DNA of 62,608 nucleotides. It comes from Polymyxa betae (taxonomy: Eukaryota > Endomyxa > Phytomyxea > Plasmodiophorida > Plasmodiophoridae). Where the stretch lies: the NCBI GenBank assembly GCA_003693705.1, contig RBZT01000508.1:1-62608 (forward strand), read 5' to 3'. Positions 31,531 through 46,500 of this stretch are shown here, piece after piece. Position 1 is the first letter of the stretch. Every line of letters starts with the position of its first letter. A program made the translations under genes and the position numbers. The notes beneath the pieces are model-generated. The model was not told the origin of the DNA, did not search any database, and saw only the letters and a list, made by a program, of their open reading frames with translations.

Positions 31531-34500
31531 TTAAGTTTGATCTAGTATGAGGGCAACCCCTCGCAACCCCAATGTGCTTGAAGAGCATGGTAGCTGAACT
31601 TCAGCGGACAGATCCCGCCGACTACTGTTTGTGTAGATTGGAACAATAAGTTGCGGCGTGGTCAGTGCTCGGTCTTCAGGCAGCGCCCAGAACATCCTCG
31701 CGCGTCGAATTTCGGTCTGCAATGACGCGATCAAATCCTAATACGACAAATGCGGAGTATGGCAGTACCTGGATGGGATCACCATCGCAGCTAAGAATTT
31801 GCCGTTCTGAATCCCAGATCGCAGAACTCAAAATGAGGTTTTTGACATAGAACCCCGTTTGACAACGTTCATCACTCTGGACAATTGAAGGTCAGTGGTC
31901 AGAGAGGAAAAAGTCAAGAATGCTAGAAAGCTTACAGGACTGAGATCGATTTGGAGCCGCATCATGTCGAGAGCCCAATTCTGTTCAATTGCTACCACCT
32001 GTTTAGTGCAGGAAATAAACTTGGATGGGTCCAAACAACCAGTTCCTAGAACGTGCTCGCTTTAGCGCAGACGGACACACGATCTGAGATACTTCGTCAC
32101 CTAAATCGATCTCTGATTGCTGAATGGGGCAGCAAGTTGGCAACTGCGAGCTGGCTGAGACACGGCGCCCGACATCACGAACATATCCTAATGGGGTCAG
32201 CATTGATATTGATGGCGTGTACAGACGCAGCCATGTTTCAGGAATGCGATTGCATCGTAGCGTGGATGTCTACGACGTTCAGTAAGGACCTTTAGACGAA
32301 GGCGAAATGCGAACTACCAGATTGACGATTTCGCTACTCGGAGTGGTCTTGCTTGATTTCAGAGTAGATTGCACCAATTGCAGGTCATCGATCATGATAT
32401 GGATCAAATTTTGCCAGCTTGAATGCTCATTGTGAACAAATTCGCTGATTAAATCGTTGGCGTTTTCGTCTGAAAAAGTTGAAATTGCGATTTTCAATAA
32501 AAAAACACAGGATTACCAAAGCTTGTCCTAAGGCGATCTTTGTACTGGACAATACAGTCAAGGCATTGGTGGATCACATCAGCTAAACGCATCTGCCAGC
32601 TGTCGTTTTCATTTTGGGAGTGCTTTTCAGCAATAAGTTGATATGAAACAATTGAGGGCTGTCGCATACCAATGTATCAGCGCTCTCATCCTGCAGCATG
32701 ACGATTTGACGGACGAAACGACGACCTGATTCAGTCAACAAAATCGACGACGTCTGCCGAGGCAACCCCAGCGGGGAAGGGTTTTCGAACAGAGGCATGG
32801 AGGGCGCTATGATATCGTCGAAGTCTGAGTGTCGCACGCAAGTCGCCAATTGACGATTGAAGTCGGTCTCGAATTGCAAAAGGTCGAAGTCGGAATCGAA
32901 AATCTGAGACGAGTTTAGTCTGTGTGATTGTGGCAACAAGTAAATACCCACTTTGTTATCAAAGATCTGGTCGATGAGAAGTTTAAGACAATGGCGATCA
33001 TGGCGCTCCTGAACCTGACCTCCTAAACGGAAAACTATGGACGTCTGTACACAAACGATAAGGGTGTTCGCGTACCGAACGCAAAGAGCAATAAGAGAGC
33101 GCGAATAGCTTGAAGACGATCGGGGCTGGTAATCGCTGATTTTCCGATGAAAGAATCGATGACCACCAATGCACAGTCCAGGTCGACGGTAGAGAATGAA
33201 TAACTCCTTGTCCAGCCGATCGGCTTATAATGAAGCCGTTCCAAGAGCTAAAACATTATTGGATGCAGCAGCCAAGTAGAGCGTCGCTAAATGCATACCT
33301 GAGCGTATAACCAGGCGCACAGAAAATACAGACGCGAACGTGAACGCGGCTGATGATCGGCACGATCGATTGGAATCAAATTCCAGGAAGATTTTAGAGC
33401 AGTGGACGGGGCCGATTCAATGATTGCGACATTACAAAGACGAAGCAGGCGGATCTGATCACAGACTTAGTCTCTTGATGAGATGGTTATCGATTGTAAT
33501 ACCGGGAGCCGATCTGATGCATCTAGCTGAGCGGATAAAGTATGTCGTGATGTTACGCAGTGGTGTTCGTTATCTCGCAGAGCAGCTTCCAATGCCGTGA
33601 GCCACAAGCGCGATCCCAAATGGATGTTGCACAAAAGAAGGCGTCGCTTACCCTAATAGCGATCAAAATCTAACAGAATTACGCAGGGATAACGAATACA
33701 AGTTGTATAGCATCCAGCGCGGATTGGAAAGATTCCTCCGAGCCCAAACTAATAATGACAATATCATCAAAGTCATCCTCCTTTTCGATAACTTTTTTGA
33801 TATCGGTGAGAGCGTCGGTGAGCAGTAATCGAGGACCAGGCAATTCTAAATTCTGAAACGGAGGCCCTAGCAATCGTTACTTCAGACAACATTGAAAGGG
33901 ACGTCACTTGAAATATGATACCAAGAGCATCCTGTACGTATCGCTTCACGCAATGTGGAACCTGTTCAGGATACAAAACCGATGAAACGACGGCCGATTC
34001 GATCGAAGGCATTTTAAAGAGTTGATCGGATAGAGTATGAAGACCCAAATCATTCAAGAACGTGACTCGTTTGTCAAGCTCGGCAAATCCAGCAATGCAC
34101 TCCTGATCGAGAGAAATAAAAAAAAAATGGAAAACAGAACCAAATTCAGTACGGTGGCTTTGTTAAACAATGCAGCATGGTCAGAATCTAACAGAAGGGC
34201 AATTAAGAATGAGAACAGGCTCTGGTCGACAAAACGAATCGAAGCGATATAAGCATCGTTGATGGCGCGAGCCAGACAACGACGTAAACGCTTCATGTCT
34301 TGTTCGTCTTTGCCAAAAGAAGTTAAGAATGACCGCAGCATAAGAAATAGTGATTGGGCCGAGAACTGATACAATGGCGAAACCCTAATTGCAATTTCAA
34401 TGAGTTCTTTGAACGTGCTCAAAATGCTGTTATACATTTCCATGCGCTGTAAGAGAGAATAGATATTGGTAACGAACTCAGTGATGGGCGCGTATCTCAT

Positions 34501-37500
34501 CGAATGGGCCATAATCTGTTCAAGCAATTCATCCGCCTTTTTCAGCTCTAAACAATGTTAAACAAGCCAGACAAATTCCTCATATACCGACCTAGATTTG
34601 CCTGCTGCGATTTGCGGCTGGCTTGTTCGAGCTTCGATACAAGCGTTACGTCATCAACAATGTTGCTGACTGATCCCGATTCGTTCAGATGCTGCAGTAT
34701 TTCTCGCTCTGACAAAGCCAAACTAAGCCGAGTCTGTTCGGCTTTCGAATGCAGTGTGAGTCGTTGCGAATGCAATTCAGGTGTCAAGACTTCCTGTAAA
34801 CGGAGTGAGAGATGATTTCTAGAATTTCTTGTTGCCGGTAAAAACATAAAACCGACCTGAATTAAGTGCAAAACTTGATCGGAGAGCGTGTCCTGCGTTA
34901 CAGAGAAATGAACAAATGTTACTCGTGAGCACAGATCTAAGCAAGCCCCTCAGATCAGATAGTGACAGATTAGAGCAACCGACCTGGAGTGAAGCGGGCC
35001 TTCATGTCGCGAGTCACCATGATCAGATGGAATTTGGGTGACACGTCAACATCGCGATCAACGACACGGACCACAGTGCGACCATCAAGACGAATAAATT
35101 CGCGATTTAACACCGGATTTAAAATCGGATCGATATCCTACCAGATGTCAGCACATGACTCGAATGAAACGACGAAAAATGAGAACATATAACTTAAAAA
35201 AAGAGAAACAAGAAAGAAGTCAAATATCGAGTTAAGACAGTGTTCTCTCGCACCTCAACATCTTCAATCAGTAAAACAGTTCCGAATCGCAAACACGAAG
35301 TAAGCGTTTTCAAGAACATGGGACTAGACAGCCGAGTTCGAGTAAGCTGTGGGTATCTAGTTATGAGATGAAAATCCGGGGTAGAATATAATCTTTGATA
35401 GGGTTTACCTGGCTTGAATAAATGCAGCTGCTTGATTTGCTGGATCGATTAGTAGCGGATATCGAGGGCTCTGCTCCAGAAGCACAGCATTGCTGAGGGC
35501 GTTGTTTCCAACAGGAAGACCCAGCAGAGACCATCGAACGTGATCGTCGGCGGAGCTCATCACCTGAAACATAGAATAAGAAAACAGCCAAGATGACACA
35601 AATATGTAGAAGCGACAAAGGTTGCAGGGTCGGTAAAATGGGTTCAATGCATTTAGAGCTGAACACAGATGGAAATGCAGATCCACCTGTGAGAAGTTCA
35701 GTTCGGTTCGTGCTGAAAGAAGGCAATTTTGGTGCCAGAGTTGAGCGAGCTGATCGCGATTGTGCTCGTCGAAATAACCAGCATAGACCAGAAACGCCGA
35801 GCTCAATACGGAATCGCCAAGAATGGATTCGAACGCGTCGGCAGCTGCCAGAGATGACGCTTCCCATCGAGCGCGTTCCGATGATAATCCAGCCACTACA
35901 CCGAAACAAGTTAAGCAACAAGTTTGAATCTTGACAAATCACGAAACATAAACGCTTTTGGAATTTAAACAGAGGACGTGCCGATTTTCAACGAGCGATC
36001 GCATCCCGATTCGACAGATTCAATTTCTGATTTCAAGGACTGAATTGAGGCCACCATCTCGGCATAACGCTGCTTTATAACGGCGATGTGTTGTTCGATT
36101 TCATGCAATGACGCGCACAGCTGTGAATGTTTCTCCTCCAGTTCGTTGCTGTCGTTCAAAAGCAGCTCCAGCTAGGTAGAATAAGCAACCGGTTAATGAT
36201 GGCTGCGGGTGACGAATACCTGAGAGCGCATCGGGGCAACCGCTTGCAAGACATCGCTGTATTCGATCTGGGATTTCACCCAAGAAACCAGCGGCCCGCA
36301 TGCCACGCTGGCATGATTTACAGTCTGTATCAAAATTAGTTGGCAGCGGAAAACGACAATAGACAAACTTCGAATGTAAACTCTGGATTGACCATATAGT
36401 CAAGTTTGATCGCCATGCGAACACCCGGCGTGACATTTTCTGGGTCGAACTGGTCCAAATTCAGTATTACGAGATTAATACTAATAACAACCAGGCTGAC
36501 ATTCACGATCGAGCTGATAAAATCGGCACGACGCAGAACGCGCCGGACTTCAGTCCACGATTTGCAGGAGACTCCCAACAGCAGCAAGGTGGGCTCCAGG
36601 GCGAGCTTGACAGCCGCAGGTGGATTACTATCAATTGTGAATATCCGCAATGCATACCAATCGCAATGCCTTTACCTGAACCCGCGGATTTCGTCCAGCG
36701 ACGCCTTCCGAATCGATTGAACGGCGCTTCTCGCCTCATCTAGCTTTGGTTGGATCGCATCCAGATCGTCCTGTCCGTCAAGTTAAAACTTTGAGAAGGC
36801 ACATCAAGCTGGTATGACCCGAATGATGCGTTGGCGCTCTGAGATCTCAGCACGACGCTCGTTGAGCTGAGCTTCAACGGCAAGCGTTTCGTCACGTTTC
36901 TTCTCGGCCATCGACTGCTCTTTGAGCACATCTTCCAGTGTCGTGTTTGCCACTTTTATTTGCTGTGAACAAACATGAGAAGCGAAAAAAACGTTTGCCG
37001 ATTATCCCACCCGATCGAGCGTTTGGCGAACCGCAATTAAATCATCCTGCATATTTCTAACGTCAACTTCAGTGGAACGTAATTTTTCGAGACCAGAACG
37101 GCGATGCCCTTGTTCTGTGTGTAAAATAGTATGTCAGCGACGGTTTGGAGACGCCTTGTTCGTGCTTATACCATAGTCAAGGGTATTGCGACATTCTTGA
37201 ACGACTTTAATGAATGTATGGAGAAGGTCGACATAATGGCGAGGAGTGACGTAACAGCATCTCTGAATGCGATTCAGGCGATGATCATCGCTGAATTTAA
37301 CTGTGGATCGATGACACGAAACTAGCGACTTCTACGCCAAAACGTTAATCTTCGGGAAACTGGATCACAAACAGTTAATTTCCAACCGCGACTGAAACGA
37401 TCGAGTCATCGTCCTCATTGAATATGCCCGCTTCATGAAGTAACTCGATAGCGATTTGATGTAAGGCATCATCGGACCAATCCCCTGTTTCACAGGACAG

Positions 37501-40500
37501 CTGTTTATGACCGAGCTATTGCGGTTAAAGCAAACATACCGAACCAGTCAACTACGCACCGGTTGAACAGCGCCGGCGAGGTATTCGAACGATTGAAGAA
37601 ATCGTCGTTTGCAGGATTCATTGTGAATATGATGTGAACGTTTCGCTGAGCACGTTGGCGAAACCAGGCGTAGACGACGTCATCATTATCGCAGGTTCGA
37701 ATAGACTAACTTTGGATCAGAACGTTACGAAACACTGTAGAGCTAAATTTACGGGATCATCGACCTGCGAAATTACTCGACGACAGCATTGCATCAGAGA
37801 TGCAAAATCGGCACCTTCGAACAAACCTGGTATCTGCACGCACAGTTCAAAACAATACAGCGAAGTTAGATATCAGATAAACAAGGCGCAAATTGGACAA
37901 ATCAAAAGTTGTCGAAAAAATGCACCTCGCCACACGTAAGCAGTTCGTTTAGCAGTTCAAGAAAGCCGGATTCGACAGCGTTCGATTCGTCAAAAACGAA
38001 GACGACGGGCGCCGATACAGCAGCCAACATGAGGCGACGAAGATCTCCAATAAACTCGTTAATCGAGTATCCGCGATGCAGCTTGATTTGTACAATATTC
38101 ATGTTCAGCAACCAGCTTACGAATCGTGTCAGAAGGGTTTCTAAATTGCTTCGTTAGAGATTGCCAGGCTTGAGAATGGTTTTGTACGTACTTCCTGCCC
38201 CACTTGTACCGCAAAGAAGCAAATGTCCAAACGGCTGCGATAATACACGACCGATTCGTAACAGGTGTTCAATAAGGGAATCAAATCTGTTTGCAAGCAG
38301 CTCGAATCCCATTCAATGAGATTATGGTATCTTACAGGACAATATTGACATCGACCACTTCCTCACGGAAAGCAGGGAGGCGGTCTCTAACAAATTCGCA
38401 AAAAGATTCCATAGAAACTGGTTCATAGACGCCAGTGCAAAGCGAAGAAAACAAGACGGGTCGTTGCAAGCAAACTTTCAATGATTCCTAAGATAGTAGT
38501 GAGAATGTGCAAAGACCGATCCCAAAATATTACCTGATCGAGATCGAAGTTATCGACTACTGATTTATCAAGTACATCGAGCATCCAGTTAACAGATTCA
38601 GAATCCACCAGTCGATCGGCGAAGATGCGATGACCTTATAAACAGTTAAGACAATGACAGCAAAATCAAATAAACGACGTAACCCTCATGTAACCAAAGA
38701 CGAACAAATTCCGGCCAGGTAAGAAGTTCATTTCGATTATAGGATTGCAGTGCAATGTGCAAGGCGCGAACCCATCGTGTTAGATCTCGTGGTGAATACT
38801 GTGTCAGGAAACAATAAGGGACTGCAGTTCTGCCAGATTAATATCCGATGAGCAAACATACCACATAGTGTCGATATTGGAAGGCCAACGGTGAAAACTT
38901 TCTACAGGCAGCAGTAAAGACTTCAATCATAGCTCGAGTTAAAGCCAAATGTTGAGGAATCAATCCAGGGCGTTCTCGCAAAATCGCCTACAGCTTTGTT
39001 GAGCAAGAACAGTTAAAGAGCCCAGCGAGGAAATTCAGACGCGATTAAAGCAGGAATAAATGTGAAGAAGTGAGCCAGGGTCGGGCATGTCAATGAACAG
39101 GATGGGGGTATGACGTAGTAAGCGAGGCGACATTGCCTGACGAGATGCGTCTTGAGGTGGATTACAGGCACCAATCACGACGATGTTACAAAGTCGAACG
39201 TAGTGTCTTTCGTCGCAGTCCCAGAACGCACCTGCACTGGATTGGCATGACAGATGGACACACTGAAGTTCTAATACCGTGCTCGATTATCGATCGCAGC
39301 AATGATAGGGTCGGTTGGGAGCCGACCTCGTCCAGGGCAGGCAGGTTGATTTCGTCGCAGAAAACGATCAGTTTCGAGACTGTTGCAGGACTCGGGTGAA
39401 GTTCCACCTACGAACAACATGAAACATGGAGCAAGTGTGGGCAAGTAAGGAATAAAATTACCTGATTGATGCCGTCCTTAATCAACTTTCTCATCGAACA
39501 ATGCTGCTTTAGGGCCTTTATCACTAAACTGGGTGTCGTGACACTTGAGAATGACAGCATCACACAAGAATAAGATGACCCAGCATCCTCGGAAAGCAGT
39601 GATTTCATCAGCATGGATTTTCCGGAGCCAGGCGGGCCACACTATGTGATGTCAACATGACGCCGATAAATAAACATGAAATAACCATAATGAAAGACCG
39701 GTTGGCTTCAATCATCGAATAGCAGAATAAACGATACTGGATCGTCTGAGAGCTATCAATGAAACATTCCGATGATAAGACATCCTCTGGAGACAGAGAA
39801 GGTGGGTTCACCTAACGTGCTTGTAAGTGACGAGTTAGAAGTTATGAAGAGAGCCGACCTCAAACAGCTGCCAAATCCCAGTTGATTTACAAAGATCGGA
39901 ATGTAGCACCTCAGTGGGGACTTTGGGCCAATGATCTCGCTGAGATAAATCAAAACAAAGTTAAGAGCATGAAGGGAGGAGCTCACCAAACAAAAACTGA
40001 GGTCGTGAGAGTGGATGTGGTTGATGAAGTCAATTTGGGCGGAATAACCCAGATCACAAGTGGCTGCCCATATTAACGACTGAATCAAAACGCGAATATG
40101 AAACCGGTTAACGAGTAAATCATCCTGGAGTTATGAGCGTTACAAAGAGATCGCCCAGATCTTCAAGACCATTTCAACCTTTGAAAGAAAACCGTAACAG
40201 CGACGTTGAACAAGCGAGATAAATGTGATTAAGATCCGCTGCGAGCAAGCACCCATGATACCAAGATGGCCGTTAGCGTGGCGCCATGTTAAAGCGGTCA
40301 ATACCAATTGGGTATGTTGAAGCAATAAAGATACCAATTTATCGCTTGATATGCTCTGTTGTGGACAATTGTTACTTTGTTGGCAATATGATCGAAAATG
40401 AGGATTACTGTCGCAATGAGATGACGATAAACCACTTCCTCCGATACCAAGCTCTTATCAAAATAGACCATTCCACAACGACTGATTGACGCCGGTGTCG

Positions 40501-43500
40501 CAGGTGTCAAGTCAGAGACTTCGAACACGATTCGCACCGAATCTGGTAATTCCAATCGCTCTCCTAAACAAAGTATTGATCAACGATGGAATAAACTTTA
40601 TCGCATTCATACCGTTCGGAAGACAAAGCTTCTTCGTATCATCAAGTAAAGAATTCAGGTTTTCCGCCCATTTTGGATCAATGTCGCCATCAAAAACGAT
40701 CCAATGACGATCTGATTTACTAGCGCTACTGCAAATCTGTCGTAGTAAAGAAGTGAAAACGCCTGAAAGCAGATGAATTCTGAGCTTATATCACAAGATG
40801 AAGATTACCATCAGTCCAGGCAAGAGTGATCGGATCTACATAGCCAAATAATTGAGTTTTCGTGACTGCTTTAGGTGCAATCACATGCAGATTCACATTG
40901 ACATCAGGTAGTGTTAGACGTTGTGTATCCAATAAAGAACGTAAACAGGTCGATTTGCCAGAACCAGCATCCCCGACAAGAATCAGTCCATGTCGACAAG
41001 CTTGCAACGATTCACTGAAAACTATGGTTATCGATTGCTTTTTACACACATTATGATTACAGTTGGTTGAGCTTCTCAAGCCAGGCTGGCGTCATTGTCA
41101 GTTGTAGATGTTCGGCGACAGCTGCAATGGAGTCGGGCACAAATTCAGAGCGGATTCCTTTTGTGGGTTAATTTCAGTAAAGGTTAAAATAGTATTGGTT
41201 ATTGTACCACTTAGATTAGCAACATCAGGGAAGACCGAGCGCAGCAACAGCATGAATAAGGGAACATCAGGCGCGATTAGACGAGGCATCACACTGGTAA
41301 GTAGAGTGTCGACTATAACTTGCCATTCTTCACCGCACGAACCATTTCGCAGGACATGACCCGCTGATCGTAAGATACTCTTCAATGATCGCAAACCGAA
41401 ATCGTAATGAATCTACAGATAGTTCGATAAAGAAAAATGGATACTGACACGACATACTTGTGAAGAGAGACGGTTTCTACACAACGATAGAAGCTCAACC
41501 ACACAGGAGGCGATCCTTTCCGATTGAGTGAATCCTTGTGAGTAGAGCGTCACCTGAAATATATCAAATGCTGAGATCATTATGGTATTCAGGCTACCTT
41601 GGCAATGCAAATGCTTTCGGGCTGTGCCATTGGAACAGAGCGGAATAAATGCTGAAGGTTATCAGGAAGCGCATTTCGCCCAGCCTAAAAATTATGATTT
41701 TCATGAAAAGGAGGCAGCAGGTACCATACATAAGTTGGATTTAAAGTCATGAACAAACCCAGATGATGATTAAGAGGAATGGAATTCTCTTTCTGGTGTG
41801 CTGTAAAGACGACATAATTCGAACGCTGACGAAGAGCACATTGTATCGTGTATATCTGCTGCGAAAGCGAAGACAACGTGTTTTTTGTCAAGCTAAACCT
41901 GTTCATTGACGGTGGAGAAACCAAGAGACAAGCGCATACCGATTAAATTCGTCAAAGCAACCCCAGGCTCCCGACATGCAGAGTCCAGCCAGGATCCGTT
42001 CCATGGCAACGATATCGAAGTTCTCGTCGCAATTGAAAACAATAACATGCCGACCAAATAAGCCGCCCAGAGCTTTAACCTAAATGGGATTTTTAGCAGC
42101 TACGAGTAAGTAGATTCAGGCATGATACGGTTTCTGTTTTTCCGGTTCCTGAACAATGACTTTAGTTCCTTACAACAAGGAAATATAGAAGCGATACCTG
42201 CAGGCCCATATGGAGCACCTCCAAAACCATAATGCAATGCATGAATAAGAGCGGTGAATGTATTCAAAGTCAAATCAGTGTAGACCAGCAGTTCAGGGAC
42301 GCCGATATATTCAAATCCGTGATGAATGCTGATTCCAGCCATTCGCATCTCCAGCACGGCAGGAGTGGACCGAGATGTGATATAAGATCGAAATGACGAT
42401 TGCCAAGTCCAACACGATGTAGAAACTGATCTAGAGTTAATTACGCTGACATTACGTTTTCCTGTCTACCTTCATGAGAGTTAATGAGCTGATTAACTAC
42501 ATCTCGTTGGTGCAACAACTCGTTCAGCAGGGCTTCGGCGTTCAGGAAACCGATGCCGGCAACGTTAGATGTGACAAATGCAATCGTCAGCGACAGCTGC
42601 ACCATTACAGATTGCAAATCGGACATCTCAAAAGCGCGCTCGACCGCGCTTGTCCAGCAAACCTGCTCTTAATCAGCAGCAATTGAGAGCATATGGGGTC
42701 GTACTCGGGCAGCCAGAAGCTGTATTTGGATGGGGAATCTTGAGATCCAACACCTCATATCCGATAGATTGCTGGGGAACGAACTGATAGCTCGAATCTG
42801 CGTTTTCTATAAGCATTGTGGAACAGTGATAGGCGAACACAAGTTACCAGCATCGACGCCAATGTCTGCCGCATCTGATTCTCAACTTCTGCTAGCCACG
42901 ATTGCAATCTTGTTTGATTCGATGCGATCAAAACCGGGTCCTCGAATAGGACCGTTTCGCCGGATTTCGATGACATCCCAGTTATTGAACAATCACCGCC
43001 CTCCTGCTCCTAAACGATGGAATTGAGCATCCTTTTGGTCTCCATTGGGCCGAGTCACATGAATTATAAGCGTAGCGATTCCAGCGAAAAGTTTTGAGAG
43101 GAACGGAGCACAGTGGGTCGGAGATGAGGGGTTTGCGAGCATTTCTAGTAAGTCTTCATCACCTGTTCCAAATCAATAAGCTGTCGCCAGACACAATCTT
43201 CGGCCCTTTTTCGTGTTGAAATTAGTAGTTGCCATAACCAAAAGATAGAGATCAAGCCACTGCAACAAAAGGCAAAGCGAATTAAAAGGAAACGAGTTGG
43301 AGACGTAAACTCAGTACCGATGAAGAAGAGACGTGGAAAATCGGCACGTTGTCGCTGTAAGAACTCGCCCAGACCTGCTTGAACTTGATCGATTCGTGAA
43401 ACGATCGATGCTAATTTTGGGGAGATTTGAGCAGCATAAGAACCGACCCGCAACAAACTGTAACCAGATCCGTCGTTTTGAGCATCAGCAAGCAATCGTC

Positions 43501-46500
43501 GATAATCAGAGTCAAGGTTGCTAAATTGCCGATAATGATTGCTGCCTAAGTCCATAAGAGCATTGTTTCCTCCTTTCAGCGATCCTGATAATGAAAGCCA
43601 TCGTTTTTGAACGTCATTCCAAACCTACACGGCCTATAAGAAAAACAACTGCGATGCAACCATGGTTGACCTCGGTACCTCTAAAATGTCGTTGATAGCG
43701 CCGAGACAAGTAACTCGCTGCTCTATCAAATCAGCAACGCAGCTTGCATAAGGCGATGAACGCATCGAAGTTAGGGTGGAGGCCTGATCTGAAACGACAG
43801 AGAAAATTATCGCCCAGTTGCAGATTACATCGCCACTGAATTGAAATCGCAGATCTCGCAGTTCATTTTCCATTTCTTCAAGGCATCGCATCTGGTAGCG
43901 CTCTGTTCAACAATAAACAAGAACGGAACCATATGATTACCAAAGCATTCTCCCCCTACAGAAATAATGTCAAAATAATGGGATGCGCGACACCAACGTA
44001 AAATCAAACGAAACGAAACAATCAGAAATGCGATTCAAAAGTGACCTGGGCTTGTTCGACAATGGAATGAATTTGGTCTCGAATCTTCAATAAATGACCA
44101 CCACAAGACCACACATCAGCAACACTTAGCTCTGACCAGACGGTGACATTTGCTGTGTCACCGAACAACAAGGCGACTATTTGTTTGTGATGAACAGATC
44201 GCAAACCCGACGCATGAAGAGCCACGACAATGCTGTTTATCGACAGCAAAAACTCTACACGCTTGAACAAGACAGTATGCGCATCGTAAAGCCGGATTGC
44301 ATTTGGCATTGCCATTAATGTCGTTTGTAGTTGTGTTAACGCAGAACGAATCGTCGATTGCCCTACAATAGTACATTAGCAATTGACTGCATCAAGATGC
44401 CAAATACCAGAATGAGCGAGCTTCAGTTGCCCAAGGTCGTGTAAAACGGAACAGACTGGCGAAAGCTTGGACCAGAGAGATCTTAGATCACATATGTCAC
44501 TGTCAAGAGCTTCAAACATCTTTTCGCAATCGTAAATATCAAGAAGAGAAGACGAGGCCTGAAAAATGTCAGGCTGAAGACAGCAGAATTGGACAAATAG
44601 TGACCTCGGCCTCAGCTTCATGAGCGTTTTCAGAGCTGGCTTCAGAGATGAACTGAAGAGCATGGGTAACAGAAACTGCTTGTTGACGTAGATTAGAAGA
44701 TCGCTTATAAAAAAGATCCAATAAGAAAACGGCTTGGTCAGCTTGACATTGACCATCAACGGGGCGTTTTTGTTGCCATTCGTCGTTAAGTTGATGGGTG
44801 GCGGCTGCACAAAATGGCATGAAAATGGGATTAAAAAGGTGCTAGCAGCTAACCAATGAGAGCATGGCGCTCAGAGTTGAGATTTACATCGATAAGGTGA
44901 TAAACGTTTCGCAATTGCTGAAGACGTATTTGAAATATCTGTCCAACAGCGTCATTAGTGGATTCAATCGTTTGAATAGATGGCGGCATGTCCGAAGAAG
45001 TTAGAAATCTCGAACAAGAAATTATCAAATTAACGCGTTCTCCCCAAGTTGATAAGTGTTTCTGGACAGAGCGCAGCAGATCGAGCGAGATACATAGCTC
45101 GGGGACGGGGACGGAATGTAGCCGTGATGTCATCGCCTCTAATCGGGAACGAGTTGTCGAAAGAATCTCATAAACCACACGCTTCTCTTGAGAAACCAGC
45201 GTGTTTAAATGCAATGTAATCTGGCGATTGATGGAAGATATTCGGTCCTGAACAAGCAGAATCACAAAAAGCACACACACAGAATAGGATGTCCGACTTC
45301 GATAAGAGGGTGAATGTTCTGAGAAATTATTGTGATGGCGCCGATATGATAGTCGCACCGATCAGATAAAAATCGATCGCGATCTGAGCATAGCGAATTT
45401 AACATCGAGCGACAGCTGTGAATATCAGGGATTTTCAGTATGACATCCTTCTCATCGATGTCTAAAAAACTTTGAAACTTCATAATTTCAGATAAGTAAT
45501 CACTGGAAGATTTCAACCAGCCGCTAAAACTTGCCAAACAAGAAATGATAGGATTTAAGTCATCAACAGCGGCATGAGAATTTAACATTGGACTCGGAGC
45601 GTGCAACTTCGATAAACTAACAAACGGCCAAATGAACGCTTCTAGCTGTTGCATCCTAACAGCCAGCTCAAGGATGATTCGACGAAAAAGAGCAACGCTT
45701 ACAGCAAAAGACGCGCTTCATGAAGAGATGGACTGAAAGTCAAGACGTTATTGCTTATCTCAACTTGGATCGTAATAGTGGGGCGATTGCGCGCTTCAGT
45801 AAGCCACTTTTGAATTAAAATCGCAAAACGCTCGCGAAGTTGATTCTGAACAATATGATTGATACGGGCTAGCCATTTGCCACAGTTGACATGATCCGGA
45901 TGTTGGATAACAGAGTGAACATGAACCTGAATGTCTTTCATAAGCTGGGAAACGGTGTCCCCATTGCATTCGGCAATCGAGCGACATAAAGAGCCGATAG
46001 CGGACTCGGCGATGGAAACAACCTCGTATGATGATTGAAGAGAAGCGACAGCATCCGCAACGCAATCGATCGCTTCTTTAAGACGAGAATCGCTGGTTCC
46101 CCAACGTAAAGTTGTTAGATTCCGGATAGCAGTTTGTGATTTAAGTTTAAGTTCGGATAGGACCAGTGAAGGACCGGAATCGTTGCTCATTCGTGTTATC
46201 GAACAAAGGTAGGCATGGAGGATATCGTTCAAGCGCACAGCAAACGGCTGTTTCGATTTAGCTTCGCTGCATCGAACACGGATATCGTAAGGAATGCGAA
46301 GCTCAAGGGCAGACAGAGCCCGGGCCTCTTTCAGCAAAGCGGATAAGGCATTGCTGAAATTAACGTCTGGAATCAGACGTTTACGGGCAGCTGGAATACG
46401 TAATAGAGCGTCGTCAAGCGAGAACAACACGGACGATGATACTGATTTCCAGTTCTCCAGCTCAGCATCCCCATGCCTGTGCAAGCGCTGCCAGAAGTTA